Shown here: positions 22,807-29,878 of the stretch, piece after piece
How the letters are laid out: each line of letters starts with the position of its first letter
Numbering within the stretch: the first letter of the stretch is position 1
Assembly (NCBI GenBank): GCA_964345255.1
Contig: CAYFQK010000010.1
Location: forward strand, 1-29,878
Length of the DNA: 29,878 bases
Source: JAIPAH01 sp964345255
Lineage (GTDB): Bacteria > Bacteroidota > Bacteroidia > Bacteroidales > JAIPAH01
Direction: 5' to 3'
Notes under the pieces: generated by a model
The model's database searches: none
What the model saw: only the letters and a program-made list of their open reading frames with translations
Told to the model about the DNA's origin: nothing
Program-made: the position numbers and the translations under genes

Positions 22807-23649
22807 TTGTCTAAAGTGACATCAGATAAAAACACCAGCGATGAACAAATGGGCTTCTGGGATCACCTTGAGGAACTGCGATGGCATATTCTCCGGTCGT
22901 TCATTGCTGTATTTGTGCTTGCTATTGGCGCTTTTATGGCCCGTCACCTCATTTTTGATTTAATCATTCTTGCTCCTAAAAATCCCGACTTTATTACCAA
23001 CCGTTTCTTTTGCTCTTTAGCCGAATCCACGTCGATGAATGTGCTTTGCATCAATGATATGCCCCTGGAAGTTGTCAACCTGAAAATGTCAGGGCAGTTT
23101 CTGATTCATCTTTATGTATCCATCATTACCGGGATTATCGTGGCCATTCCATACATTATCGGAGAAATCTGGGCCTTTATCAGGCCCGCGTTGTACCCGA
23201 ATGAGAAAAAACATTCAACCGGCGCCATTTTTATTACTTCATTTTTGTTTCTGGTGGGTATTCTTTTTAGCTATTTCCTCATCGTACCTCTAACCGTGAA
23301 CTTTCTGGGCACCTACCAGGTAAGCGACACAGTACAAAATACGATTTCGCTAAGCTCTTACATCGGTACAGTGGTATCACTCACATTTGCCGTAGGACTG
23401 GTTTTTGAAATGCCGGTATTTGTGTATTTCCTGACTAAGGTGGGAATGCTTACGCCCCAGTTTATGAAAAGAAACCGGAGATATATGCTGGTAATCATCC
23501 TGGCCATGTCGGCTATTATCACACCTGCTGATATCTTCAGCCAGATCCTGGTTTCAATTCCTTTATTTGGTCTGTACGAGTTTAGTATAATAATCTCCCG
23601 CAGGCTCTATGACAAGCAAATGGAGGAAGAGGCTCCGGAGGCTTTATAG
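22807..23649 (+). CDS. tatC: Sec-independent protein translocase TatC
   Basis: Core subunit of the twin-arginine translocase, which binds the twin-arginine signal and assembles TatA for export of folded proteins. The 280 residues have the N-terminal signature F-W-D-H-L-E-E-L-R-W (17-26), the conserved F-I-R-P-A-L-Y-P-N-E segment, and six transmembrane helices. The last helices contain A-I-I-T-P-A-D-I-F-S-Q. The start codon is TTG at 22807; GTG 22816 and ATG 22849 (just before the signature) are alternatives. No tatA gene is in the window. It is separated from the sulfur operon by the terminator and has its own -7 motif. Confidence 0.93.
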   Translation: MSKVTSDKNTSDEQMGFWDHLEELRWHILRSFIAVFVLAIGAFMARHLIFDLIILAPKNPDFITNRFFCSLAESTSMNVLCINDMPLEVVNLKMSGQFLIHLYVSIITGIIVAIPYIIGEIWAFIRPALYPNEKKHSTGAIFITSFLFLVGILFSYFLIVPLTVNFLGTYQVSDTVQNTISLSSYIGTVVSLTFAVGLVFEMPVFVYFLTKVGMLTPQFMKRNRRYMLVIILAMSAIITPADIFSQILVSIPLFGLYEFSIIISRRLYDKQMEEEAPEAL

Positions 23650-23756
23650 ACGGATAAACCAATTATAGCAGCAAAAAATAAAGAAATATCTCATAATATT
23701 ACTAATGATTTGTAACCAAACCGTCTTTGCAACGTCAAAACGAAAAAAGAAATAAT

Positions 23757-24206
23757 ATGAGCCAATCAAGATTGTACAGAAACACTTCAAGCCGGGTAAT
23801 TGGTGGCGTTTGTTCAGGTTTAGGGAATTACCTCAATATTGATCCTGTAGTGATCAGGGTAATCTTTGTCCTCTTAGCTATTTTCGGTGGAGGCGGTATC
23901 ATTATCTATATTTTATTATGGATTTTTGTGCCCGAGCAACCGGCCTACCAATATTACCATAATACAGATAATATGGAACCTCCCCCTCCTGAAGGGGATC
24001 AGCCGCCACAGGCCATCATAGATCCCAACAGAGGGAGCCTGATAGCAGGAATTATACTTGTTACACTGGGAGCTATTTTCCTTGTTGACCGGTTTATTCC
24101 AAGAATATATTTTGAAGATTTATGGCCTCTGCTGCTTATTGTGGGAGGCATTCTCTTACTAAAAAATCATTTTACACAAGAAAAAGGAGAAGAAAATGAG
24201 TTATAA
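23757..24206 (+). CDS. PspC-domain membrane protein
   Basis: From ATG 23757 the protein has 149 residues. The N-terminal PspC domain is clear: L-Y-R-N-T-S-S-R-V-I-G-G-V-C-S-G-L-G, then a helix rich in F-V-L-L-A-I-F-G-G-G-G and L-L-W-I-F-V-P-E. After a proline-rich link (P-P-P-P-E-G-D-Q-P-P) come two more helices of the LiaI/LiaF type (I-L-V-T-L-G-A-I-F-L, then L-W-P-L-L-L-I-V-G-G). Such proteins serve envelope-stress responses. The open frame extends to TTG 23727, but those ten residues are polar and not family-like. It overlaps the next gene by 11 bases, so the two are translated together. Confidence 0.85.
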   Translation: MSQSRLYRNTSSRVIGGVCSGLGNYLNIDPVVIRVIFVLLAIFGGGGIIIYILLWIFVPEQPAYQYYHNTDNMEPPPPEGDQPPQAIIDPNRGSLIAGIILVTLGAIFLVDRFIPRIYFEDLWPLLLIVGGILLLKNHFTQEKGEENEL

Positions 24207-25149
24207 AAAAGTTTTCTGGGGGGTTATTCTGATATTAATCGGAAGCCTCTTCATATTAAAAAATTTGGAGATTATTTATTTCGACTGGGAAATAATCTTT
24301 AGCATGTGGCCTGTGTTGCTTATTCTGTGGGGTATTTCAATCCTCCCTATGAAAAGCGGTATCAAACTGATTCTATCTCTTGCCTCTATCGTCATAGCCT
24401 TCCTCGTGGTAGACCAATACGAGGAAAAAGTTTATAACGGATTCCATCTCTGGGATAGAGATATGGAGTTCAATTATAAGGGCGACCGCGACTGGAAAGA
24501 TGAGGAATATAACACCTATCAATGGGAGCAAGGGCAGAAATTAACTGCCGACTATGAGGGTGTTGAGAAGGCTTCGCTGGATTTTGACGCTGGTGCCGGA
24601 AAATTTATGATTTCAGAGGCCTCAAAAGATTACCTAGCCACATTCATCCGCAAAGGAGAGGGCGGCAAGTATTCTATGAAAACCCGGACCAATGGAGAAG
24701 AACAGTACATAGAATTTCAGCTGAAAACAGCTAAATTCTCTACCAAAGACGATGTAGATAACAGTGTCAATGTCATCCTCCATCCCGACCCTTTATGGGA
24801 ATTTGATTTTGACATTGGAGCGGCTAAAATCGACTTTGACCTCTCGGAATTCAAAACCAAAGAGATAGATATCGACGGAGGCGCTTCTTCCATCGATATG
24901 CGCTTAGGCGATCGCTACAATGAAACCGTCGTGGAGATAGATGCCGGGGCTTCCGAGCTAAATATCGAAATTCCCAGGGGTAGTGGTTGCCGCGTAGAAA
25001 CTTCTACATTCCTGAGCGGGAAGTCGCTGAGCGGATTTAAAGAAGTTGAAAGCAATAACTACGAGACCAGCAATTATAAGGAGGCATCCCATAAAATTGA
25101 AATAAAAATTCAGGCCGCTATTTCGGATATCAAAATAACGCGGTATTAA
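24196..25149 (+). CDS. LiaF-like membrane protein with C-terminal beta-helix domain
   Basis: The 317 residues begin with LiaI/LiaF-type helices (about 5-24, 32-50, 57-70; G-V-I-L-I-L-I-G-S-L-F-I-L, W-P-V-L-L-I-L-W-G). The rest is a soluble repetitive beta domain with recurring D-x-G-A-x-x-x-[IL] patterns (D-F-D-A-G-A-G-K, D-F-D-I-G-A-A-K-I, D-I-D-G-G-A-S-S-I, E-I-D-A-G-A-S-E-L). This matches the LiaF C-terminal / toast-rack type of fold. A role in sensing or transmitting cell-envelope stress with the overlapping PspC-domain protein is likely from family knowledge, but the ligand is unknown. Confidence 0.82.
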   Translation: MSYKKVFWGVILILIGSLFILKNLEIIYFDWEIIFSMWPVLLILWGISILPMKSGIKLILSLASIVIAFLVVDQYEEKVYNGFHLWDRDMEFNYKGDRDWKDEEYNTYQWEQGQKLTADYEGVEKASLDFDAGAGKFMISEASKDYLATFIRKGEGGKYSMKTRTNGEEQYIEFQLKTAKFSTKDDVDNSVNVILHPDPLWEFDFDIGAAKIDFDLSEFKTKEIDIDGGASSIDMRLGDRYNETVVEIDAGASELNIEIPRGSGCRVETSTFLSGKSLSGFKEVESNNYETSNYKEASHKIEIKIQAAISDIKITRY

Positions 25150-25165
25150 TTGCCGGAAAAAGCTT

Positions 25166-25198
25166 TAAACCTGCATGAATTATGCAGGTTTATTTTTT
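25166..25198. terminator. Terminator between convergent genes
   Basis: TAAACCTGCAT (25166-25176) and ATGCAGGTTTA (25182-25192) form a perfect 11-pair stem with a five-base loop, followed by TTTTTT on the plus strand. It ends the PspC/LiaF-like operon and overlaps the stop codon of the convergent hydrolase gene. On the minus strand the following T tract is weaker. Confidence 0.8.
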
Positions 25199-25990
25199 CC
25201 GATTAGGTTTAAATTCACACGTTTTCCCGGTAAATTCGCTGATAATAGCACACAGGTCATCGGGAGCTTCGGCATGCACCCAATGGCTGGCATGCGGTAT
25301 GGTCTCAAGCTTAGCTTCAGGAAAATGCTGATAAATTTTATCCATGTCCGAGTCAAGGATGTAATCTGACTTGCCCCCTCTTACAAACAAAGTGGGTTTT
25401 TCAAAGCGGTTAAAATGATCCACGCCTTCAAAAATATTATCAATGTTTTCGTAAATCGCCTGAAGATTAAGACGCCATTTAAACTCAGTTTGTCCTAACC
25501 GAACTAAATTCTTCATCACAAAAAGCCTTATCGGCTTACTGGGAATCTTATCTTCAAGTTGTTTATCTACATCTTCTCTTGATTGCACCCCGGAAAAATC
25601 CACCGACTGCATGGCCTCTATCATCTGCACATGTCCCTGCCGGGGAGGATACTTTCTCATACTGATATCAACCACCAGCAAACTATTAACCAGCTCAGGG
25701 TACTCCAGGGAAAAGTACATGGCCACCTTCCCTCCCATCGAATGACCTATGATTATGGGATTCTCTAACTGATGCTCTTCAATAAATTCGTTCAGATCAT
25801 CCATCATAGCCACGTAGTTGAACGTATCACTGTGTGGCGATTGCCCATGATTTCTTAAATCAACGATATAAACAGAAAACATTTCTGCTATTTTTCGACC
25901 AATGGTTACCCAGTTGTCTGATATACCGAATATGCCATGAAGAATAATCACGGGTTGGCCTTCTCCGAAATGTCTGTAAAATAACTTCAT
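25190..25990 (-). CDS. Alpha/beta hydrolase, YbfF-like esterase
   Basis: The 266-residue cytoplasmic protein has the alpha/beta hydrolase core. It shows I-L-H-G-I-F-G (oxyanion loop, 16-22), V-D-L-R-N-H-G-Q-S-P (43-52), the nucleophile elbow G-H-S-M-G-G (S84), the acid D209 in R-G-G-K-S-D-Y, and the base H236 in A-S-H-W-V-H-A-E. This order and the R-N-H-G-x-S-P motif are typical of the YbfF esterase group, which acts on short-chain acyl esters including acyl-CoA thioesters in vitro. The natural substrate is unknown. It lies 30 bases after pdxJ on the same strand, probably in one transcript. Confidence 0.87.
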   Translation of the reverse strand: MKLFYRHFGEGQPVIILHGIFGISDNWVTIGRKIAEMFSVYIVDLRNHGQSPHSDTFNYVAMMDDLNEFIEEHQLENPIIIGHSMGGKVAMYFSLEYPELVNSLLVVDISMRKYPPRQGHVQMIEAMQSVDFSGVQSREDVDKQLEDKIPSKPIRLFVMKNLVRLGQTEFKWRLNLQAIYENIDNIFEGVDHFNRFEKPTLFVRGGKSDYILDSDMDKIYQHFPEAKLETIPHASHWVHAEAPDDLCAIISEFTGKTCEFKPNRKK

Positions 25991-26020
25991 TTACTCTTTC
26001 ATTGATAAACCGGCAAAAAT

Positions 26021-26749
26021 TTATTTGCCAGATGCTTTTTCAATTTCTTTTAAGTACAGCTGTATGGTTTTCTCAAGACCAAAATACAAAGCATCGCTTA
26101 TTAAAGCATGGCCTATAGAAACCTCGAGCAATTGCGGAATATTTTCCACAAAATAGCTAAGGTTATCCAGGTTCAGGTCATGACCGGCATTTAAGCCTAA
26201 CCCGACTTCCTGTGCTACCTTGGCAGCTTTAACAAACGGGGCTATGGCTTGTTCCTTTCCATTGGAAAAATTGCGGGCATAAGGCTCGGTATATAATTCC
26301 ACGCGATCCACTCCTATCTTAGCCGCATTCCTTATCATTTTTTCGCTTGTATCTATAAAAACCGAGGAACGAATATCATTTTGCTTTAACTCCTGAACTA
26401 CTTCTTTCAGCTCAGCTTCATGCTCTATCGTATCCCATCCCTCATCAGAGGTAAGCGCGCTTGGCGGGTCGGGAACAAGGGTTACCTGAGCTGGCTTTAC
26501 TTCTGTAACAAGCTGAAGAAAACTTATACCAGGATAGCCTTCGATATTAAATTCGGTATTGAGAAGTGGCTTTAACTTACGGACATCTTCATACCGGATG
26601 TGCCGCTCATCGGGCCTGGGATGCACCGTTATGCCTTCGGCTCCGTACTCTTCACATTTTAGGGCAGCTTTTTCCACATCTGGAATATTACCTCCTCGGG
26701 AGTTCCTGATAGTGGCGATTTTGTTGATGTTTACGCTTAGACGTGTCAT
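26021..26749 (-). CDS. pdxJ: Pyridoxine 5'-phosphate synthase
   Basis: Condenses 3-amino-2-oxopropyl phosphate with deoxyxylulose 5-phosphate to give pyridoxine 5'-phosphate, the last step of the DXP-dependent vitamin B6 route. The 242-residue TIM barrel begins L-S-V-N-I-N-K-I-A-T-I-R-N-S-R-G. It contains G-A-E-G-I-T-V-H-P-R-P-D-E-R-H-I (36-51), F-N-I-E-G-Y-P, V-T-L-V-P-D-P-P, R-V-E-L-Y-T-E-P-Y-A and the phosphate loop L-N-A-G-H-D-L-N. N-I-E-G-Y and L-V-P-D-P vary slightly from the E. coli consensus but fit the phylum. Its own -7 motif lies 17 bases upstream, and the hydrolase gene follows. Confidence 0.93.
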   Translation of the reverse strand: MTRLSVNINKIATIRNSRGGNIPDVEKAALKCEEYGAEGITVHPRPDERHIRYEDVRKLKPLLNTEFNIEGYPGISFLQLVTEVKPAQVTLVPDPPSALTSDEGWDTIEHEAELKEVVQELKQNDIRSSVFIDTSEKMIRNAAKIGVDRVELYTEPYARNFSNGKEQAIAPFVKAAKVAQEVGLGLNAGHDLNLDNLSYFVENIPQLLEVSIGHALISDALYFGLEKTIQLYLKEIEKASGK

Positions 26750-26766
26750 ATCGTTTAGATTTAAAA

Positions 26767-26774
26767 CAAAATTA
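26767..26774 (-). promoter_or_regulatory. -7 promoter element for pdxJ
   Basis: The minus strand reads TAATTTTG (TAnnTTTG), 17 bases before the pdxJ ATG, giving a leader of about 10 bases. Confidence 0.45.
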
Positions 26775-26875
26775 ACAAAATAAATCAGATTAAGTTGAAG
26801 TGCCTGGCTGCCTCACTATGAGTAGTAATTCGTTCCTGAAAATCACGCTTTAATAAGGTATCCATTGAGAAGAAT

Positions 26876-26909
26876 AAAAAAAGGCTCATTTATTAATAAC
26901 AAGCCCTTT
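26876..26909 (-). terminator. Intrinsic terminator downstream of proS
   Basis: On the minus strand AAAGGGCT and AGCCTTT pair with one bulge around a 15-base AT-rich loop and run into seven T residues (the A run at 26876-26882 on the plus strand). It starts about 31 bases after the proS stop. Confidence 0.6.
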
Positions 26910-26940
26910 ATATCTTTTTAACTCTTTTCTTTACAAGAAA

Positions 26941-28416
26941 CTAGTATGCTTTAGCAAAAAGCACTCTTCTTTCCGAGGGTTTCCCCGAATAGATACATTT
27001 GCCTTTTTCTTTCTTTTCATCAAGAGGTATCGCCCGAATGGTGGCTTTAGTTTCCTCCTTGATAGCCTGCTCGGTTTCAGCACTCCCATCCCAATGGGCA
27101 TATACAAATCCGGCTTTATTATTGATGATTTCTTTAAACTCCTCCCATGAATCGGCAGTATGTGTGTTGTCGTTTCTGAAATCAAGTGCTCGCTGATAAA
27201 GATTACTCTGAATACTCTCCAGCAAATGTTTTACTTTATTCGAAATGTCCGCCATCTGGTAAAAGTCTTTTTCCAGCGTATCCCTGCGCGCTACCTCTAC
27301 GGTTCCATTCTCAAGGTCGCGTGGGCCTATAGCCAGTCTTACAGGTACGCCCTTAAACTCCCATTCTGAAAATTTAAAGCCCGGTTTTTGCGTATCGCGG
27401 TTATCATATTTTACATCAATTCCGTGTTCCTGCAACTCTTTCTTAATCTGATTGGCTTTCTCAGTAATCTGATCGAATTGTTCCTGGTTTTTGTAAATAG
27501 GCACAATAACCACCTGAATAGGTGCCATTTTAGGAGGTAGCACTAAACCATTGTCATCAGAATGAGCCATAATGAGGGCTCCCATCAATCTGGTAGATAC
27601 GCCCCAGGAAGTGGACCAAACGTATTCGCGCTTGTTGTCTTTGCTCAAATATTGCACATCGAAAGCTTTGGCAAAATTTTGACCCAGAAAATGCGAAGTG
27701 CCGGCTTGTAATGCACGCGCATCCTGCATCAGCGCTTCTATACAATATGTTTCAACAGCACCGGCGAAGCGTTCATTCGGAGATTTCGTTCCCTGTATTA
27801 CCGGCAATGCCAACCAATTTTCGGCAAAGTCAGTGTACACTTCCAGCATTTGTTTGGTTTCTTCCAGCGCCTCTTTTTTTGTAGCGTGGGCCGTATGGCC
27901 TTCCTGCCAAAGGAATTCAGCCGTCCGTAGAAAAAGGCGGGTTCTCATTTCCCACCTCACAACGTTTGCCCATTGATTCACAAGTATTGGTAAATCCCTG
28001 TATGACTGAATCCATTTTTTATACGTATCCCAAATGATTGTCTCCGATGTAGGGCGAACTACCAATTCCTCTTCCAGCTTTGCATCAGGGTCAACTACTA
28101 CATCCTTTCCATCCTCACTATTTTTAAGTCGATAGTGGGTTACTACGGCTACTTCTTTGGCGAAACCTTCAACATGGCTGGCTTCTTTAGCAAAAAAAGA
28201 TTTGGGAATAAAAAGCGGGAAATAAGCATTGGAGTGACCGGTATCCTTAAATTTTTTATCCAAAACGCCCTGCATGCGCTCCCAGATAGAATAACCGTAA
28301 GGCTTAATAACCATGCACCCCCTAACAGATGAGTACTCAGCTAAATCGGCATTGATTACTATATCATTGTACCATTGTGAGTAATTTTCTTCGCGTGTAG
28401 CAAATTTTTTCGCCAT
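26941..28416 (-). CDS. proS: Prolyl-tRNA synthetase (archaeal/eukaryotic-type)
   Basis: Class II synthetase charging tRNA-Pro. From ATG 28416 it has 491 residues and begins M-A-K-K-F-A-T-R-E-E-N-Y-S-Q-W-Y, the normal start of the short ProS type 3. The open frame continues to 28590, but those 58 residues are not family-like and overlap the promoter. Motif 1 lies near I-W-E-R-M-Q, and motif 2 in R-P-T-S-E-T then R-W-E-M-R-T-R-L-F-L-R-T-A-E-F. The Q-E-G-H-T-A-H loop and an anticodon-binding domain (Q-V-V-I-V-P-I-Y) follow. The C-terminal zinc-like domain ends A-K-A-Y. There is no INS editing domain, as expected for this type. Confidence 0.95.
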   Translation of the reverse strand: MAKKFATREENYSQWYNDIVINADLAEYSSVRGCMVIKPYGYSIWERMQGVLDKKFKDTGHSNAYFPLFIPKSFFAKEASHVEGFAKEVAVVTHYRLKNSEDGKDVVVDPDAKLEEELVVRPTSETIIWDTYKKWIQSYRDLPILVNQWANVVRWEMRTRLFLRTAEFLWQEGHTAHATKKEALEETKQMLEVYTDFAENWLALPVIQGTKSPNERFAGAVETYCIEALMQDARALQAGTSHFLGQNFAKAFDVQYLSKDNKREYVWSTSWGVSTRLMGALIMAHSDDNGLVLPPKMAPIQVVIVPIYKNQEQFDQITEKANQIKKELQEHGIDVKYDNRDTQKPGFKFSEWEFKGVPVRLAIGPRDLENGTVEVARRDTLEKDFYQMADISNKVKHLLESIQSNLYQRALDFRNDNTHTADSWEEFKEIINNKAGFVYAHWDGSAETEQAIKEETKATIRAIPLDEKKEKGKCIYSGKPSERRVLFAKAY

Positions 28417-28469
28417 ATTTATTGTAGTTGGTATAGTATTTGCTTTTATACTGTAAATTGGTTCGGATG

Positions 28470-28477
28470 CAAAAATA
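28470..28477 (-). promoter_or_regulatory. -7 promoter element for proS
   Basis: The minus strand reads TATTTTTG (TAnnTTTG), 53 bases before the ATG at 28416. A minus-strand TTTG lies at 28494-28497, with a 16-base spacer that is a little short. The position rules against the upstream start at 28590. Confidence 0.5.
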
Positions 28478-28505
28478 ACAAAATAATCAGAACCAAAAAT
28501 TGAAT

Positions 28506-28513
28506 TACATTTG
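28506..28513 (+). promoter_or_regulatory. -7 promoter element for the terminal lipoprotein gene
   Basis: TACATTTG matches TAnnTTTG. It is divergent from the proS promoter about 30 bases away and gives a leader of about 25-28 bases containing a strong Shine-Dalgarno sequence. Confidence 0.5.
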
Positions 28514-28531
28514 TAGTATAAGCATAAAGGC

Positions 28532-28538
28532 AAGGAGG
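28532..28538 (+). promoter_or_regulatory. Strong Shine-Dalgarno sequence (AAGGAGG)
   Basis: AAGGAGG lies eight bases before ATG 28547. Most genes in this window, as in most Bacteroidota, have only A/T-rich leaders here. The site fixes the start of the following gene. Confidence 0.7.
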
Positions 28539-28546
28539 TTATTATC

Positions 28547-29878
28547 ATGAGATTTAAAGGAATATTTACCATAATGGCGGCAACATTCATTTTTTGGGGT
28601 TGCAGCTCTTCGTATCAAACAAGCACTCTTCCCCAGGATGATGCATACTTCGATCCATTTACTCCGGGCGGACAGGTTGAACAAGCAACCGTTTCAGGCG
28701 GAGACAGGACAAAAGAGACTACCGTTACTGAAGAAAATGCTGAGCTGGCTAACCAACGTTCAGGCATGAAAGAATCCGCACCTGACAGCAGTGCTGCTGT
28801 TCAGTCGGGGTCAGCTTACGACTCTTACTATAATTATGAATACGCCTCGAGAATAAGGCGTTTCCATAATGATTATTACTTTGACAACTACTATCATGAT
28901 TATTATACCAATGCATATTGGTATGGCTATCAGCCCCGCAGCTTTGGGGTAAGCATTTACACAGGCTACCAGCCTTACACTAATTACTACTGGGATTCAT
29001 GGTACTACAGTCCTTCACGCATGTACTGGTCATACTGGAATGATCCCTGGTACAGGTATAATGGATGGCATTCTCACAACTACTTTTGGGGTAGACCATA
29101 CTATTACGGCAGTTATGGCTTAGGCTATAATCATGGATATATGGCCGGATTATATAATAGCGGATACTACGGCGGATATAATTCAGGTAGCATCTACAAC
29201 AACCCTTATGATATAAATTCCAGCTATCAATACGGTAGAAGAAATGATAGAAATACAGGTTCAGGATTAGGGAAAGATGCGAGCAGAGGTCGCCGTGAGG
29301 TTTCTGGTGCGCGTAAAGTATTCGGAGGATCTAATGACGGGGCAAAACAGAAGGCTGTTGACAGAGGCTCAAGAAGCCGGGCCGAACAGGCTAAGAATCG
29401 TGCTGACAGCAGATCGCAGGGGGTAGCTGCCGACCGTCAGAGAACTGAGCGGCAAAGGGCTTCACAAGGCATAGAGCGTTCAAGGAGTGAATCAGACCAG
29501 CGCAGCGCCAGGCCAGATAGAACTCAAAGGGCCTCTGGCGCCACGCAGACCCATGCCGAAGGAAACTCACAAAGGACCTTGCGCAAGCCTGAACAAGGCC
29601 GTGAAAATGCTGCCAGGGGAACAGCTAACCGCGATGCAAGAAGGAATTATGTACGTCCTTCAGAGCGGAGTGAAAAGAATTTCACCAAACCTAAGCGATA
29701 TCAATCGCCGAATTATGCCAAGCCCCGCTCAAGTCGCGAATACACCAGTCCGAGTACGCGCAGAACCTATAAGCAGCCGGCATCTGATGACAGAAGCAGA
29801 AGCATCAACCGCGGGAACAGCGATAAAAGCCGTTCCAGGGTAAAGCGATATAACCGTCCTTCGAGCCGCTCGTACGAC
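28547..29878 (+). CDS. Tyr-rich / Arg-Ser-rich lipoprotein (3' end beyond window)
   Basis: The frame is open for 444 codons to the window edge, with no stop. It begins with a lipoprotein signal ending I-F-W-G-C (C19). A Tyr/Trp/Asn/Gly-rich region follows at about residues 90-230, with patterns such as N-D-Y-Y-F-D-N-Y-Y, Y-W-Y-G-Y and Y-Y-G-G-Y-N-S-G. From about 230 to the edge it becomes strongly basic and polar, rich in Arg, Ser, Gln and Ala (R-S-R-S-E-S-D-Q-R-S-A-R), and looks disordered. S-F-G-V-S-I-Y-T-G in the middle may be the one folded element. Similar low-complexity lipoproteins occur in Cytophagales, but no function is known to me. Envelope attachment to a polyanion is a guess. Confidence 0.8.
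   Translation, partial: MRFKGIFTIMAATFIFWGCSSSYQTSTLPQDDAYFDPFTPGGQVEQATVSGGDRTKETTVTEENAELANQRSGMKESAPDSSAAVQSGSAYDSYYNYEYASRIRRFHNDYYFDNYYHDYYTNAYWYGYQPRSFGVSIYTGYQPYTNYYWDSWYYSPSRMYWSYWNDPWYRYNGWHSHNYFWGRPYYYGSYGLGYNHGYMAGLYNSGYYGGYNSGSIYNNPYDINSSYQYGRRNDRNTGSGLGKDASRGRREVSGARKVFGGSNDGAKQKAVDRGSRSRAEQAKNRADSRSQGVAADRQRTERQRASQGIERSRSESDQRSARPDRTQRASGATQTHAEGNSQRTLRKPEQGRENAARGTANRDARRNYVRPSERSEKNFTKPKRYQSPNYAKPRSSREYTSPSTRRTYKQPASDDRSRSINRGNSDKSRSRVKRYNRPSSRSYD

Noticed and set aside
28417..28590. 58-residue N-terminal extension of proS
   Set aside because: It does not resemble prolyl-tRNA synthetases, contains the proS promoter motif, and overlaps the divergent lipoprotein gene. The family start M-A-K-K-F is at 28416.
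29487..29843. 118-residue plus-strand open frame near the window end
   Set aside because: It is a shadow frame inside the Arg/Ser-rich lipoprotein gene, which is open in another frame from 28547 to the edge. GC-rich arginine codons create such overlaps.

Overview
The window looks like chromosome from a member of the Bacteroidota, probably a Cytophagales relative. The evidence is a secreted protein with a C-terminal type IX secretion sorting domain, repeated -7 promoter motifs of the TAnnTTTG type, several short lipoproteins with Bacteroidota-style lipoboxes (one DUF4296), a RecQ with the long C-terminal extension common in the phylum, and a short archaeal-type prolyl-tRNA synthetase. No taxon below phylum/order can be fixed by eye.

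Layout. Positions 1-292 hold a membrane-protein tail and a strongly structured, probably non-coding stretch. Positions 293-10828 are mostly housekeeping and envelope genes: a GT-C glycosyltransferase, deoC, a secreted thioredoxin-like protein, two lipoproteins, recQ, the LPS-related pair kdsD-lptB, a serine hydrolase lipoprotein and pssA. Positions 10972-14688 hold a Crp/Fnr-like ORF that appears to have lost its middle, two unrecognised proteins, queA and mobA.

Positions 14703-22790 are the most interesting part. A Crp/Fnr regulator is divergent from a tightly packed seven-gene cluster: octaheme cytochrome c of the tetrathionate-reductase family, di-haem cytochrome b, a YeeE/YedE sulfur transporter split over two genes, three consecutive rhodanese-bearing proteins, and an outer-membrane porin, closed by a good terminator. 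The three rhodanese proteins (the second YeeE half is one) all end in the same C-terminal tag, I-x-V-[E/S]-G-G-C-COOH, on a flexible linker. In two of the three, the rhodanese active-site cysteine is replaced (Ser, Ala) and the terminal cysteine is the only cysteine in the predicted periplasmic part. The tag resembles the GGCGG swinging arm of SoxY. My inference is a periplasmic sulfur-carrier system in which terminal-cysteine arms pass sulfane sulfur or thiosulfate between a transporter, an active tandem-rhodanese lipoprotein and a multihaem redox enzyme linked to quinones by cytochrome b.

Positions 22807-29878 return to ordinary genes: tatC, a PspC/LiaF-like envelope-stress pair, and on the minus strand an alpha/beta hydrolase, pdxJ and proS. 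The window ends inside an unusual lipoprotein gene, Tyr/Trp-rich and then Arg/Ser-rich, with a Shine-Dalgarno sequence that is strong for this phylum. No CRISPR array, rRNA, tRNA or complete insertion sequence was seen, and no stretch over 300 bases lacks a gene.
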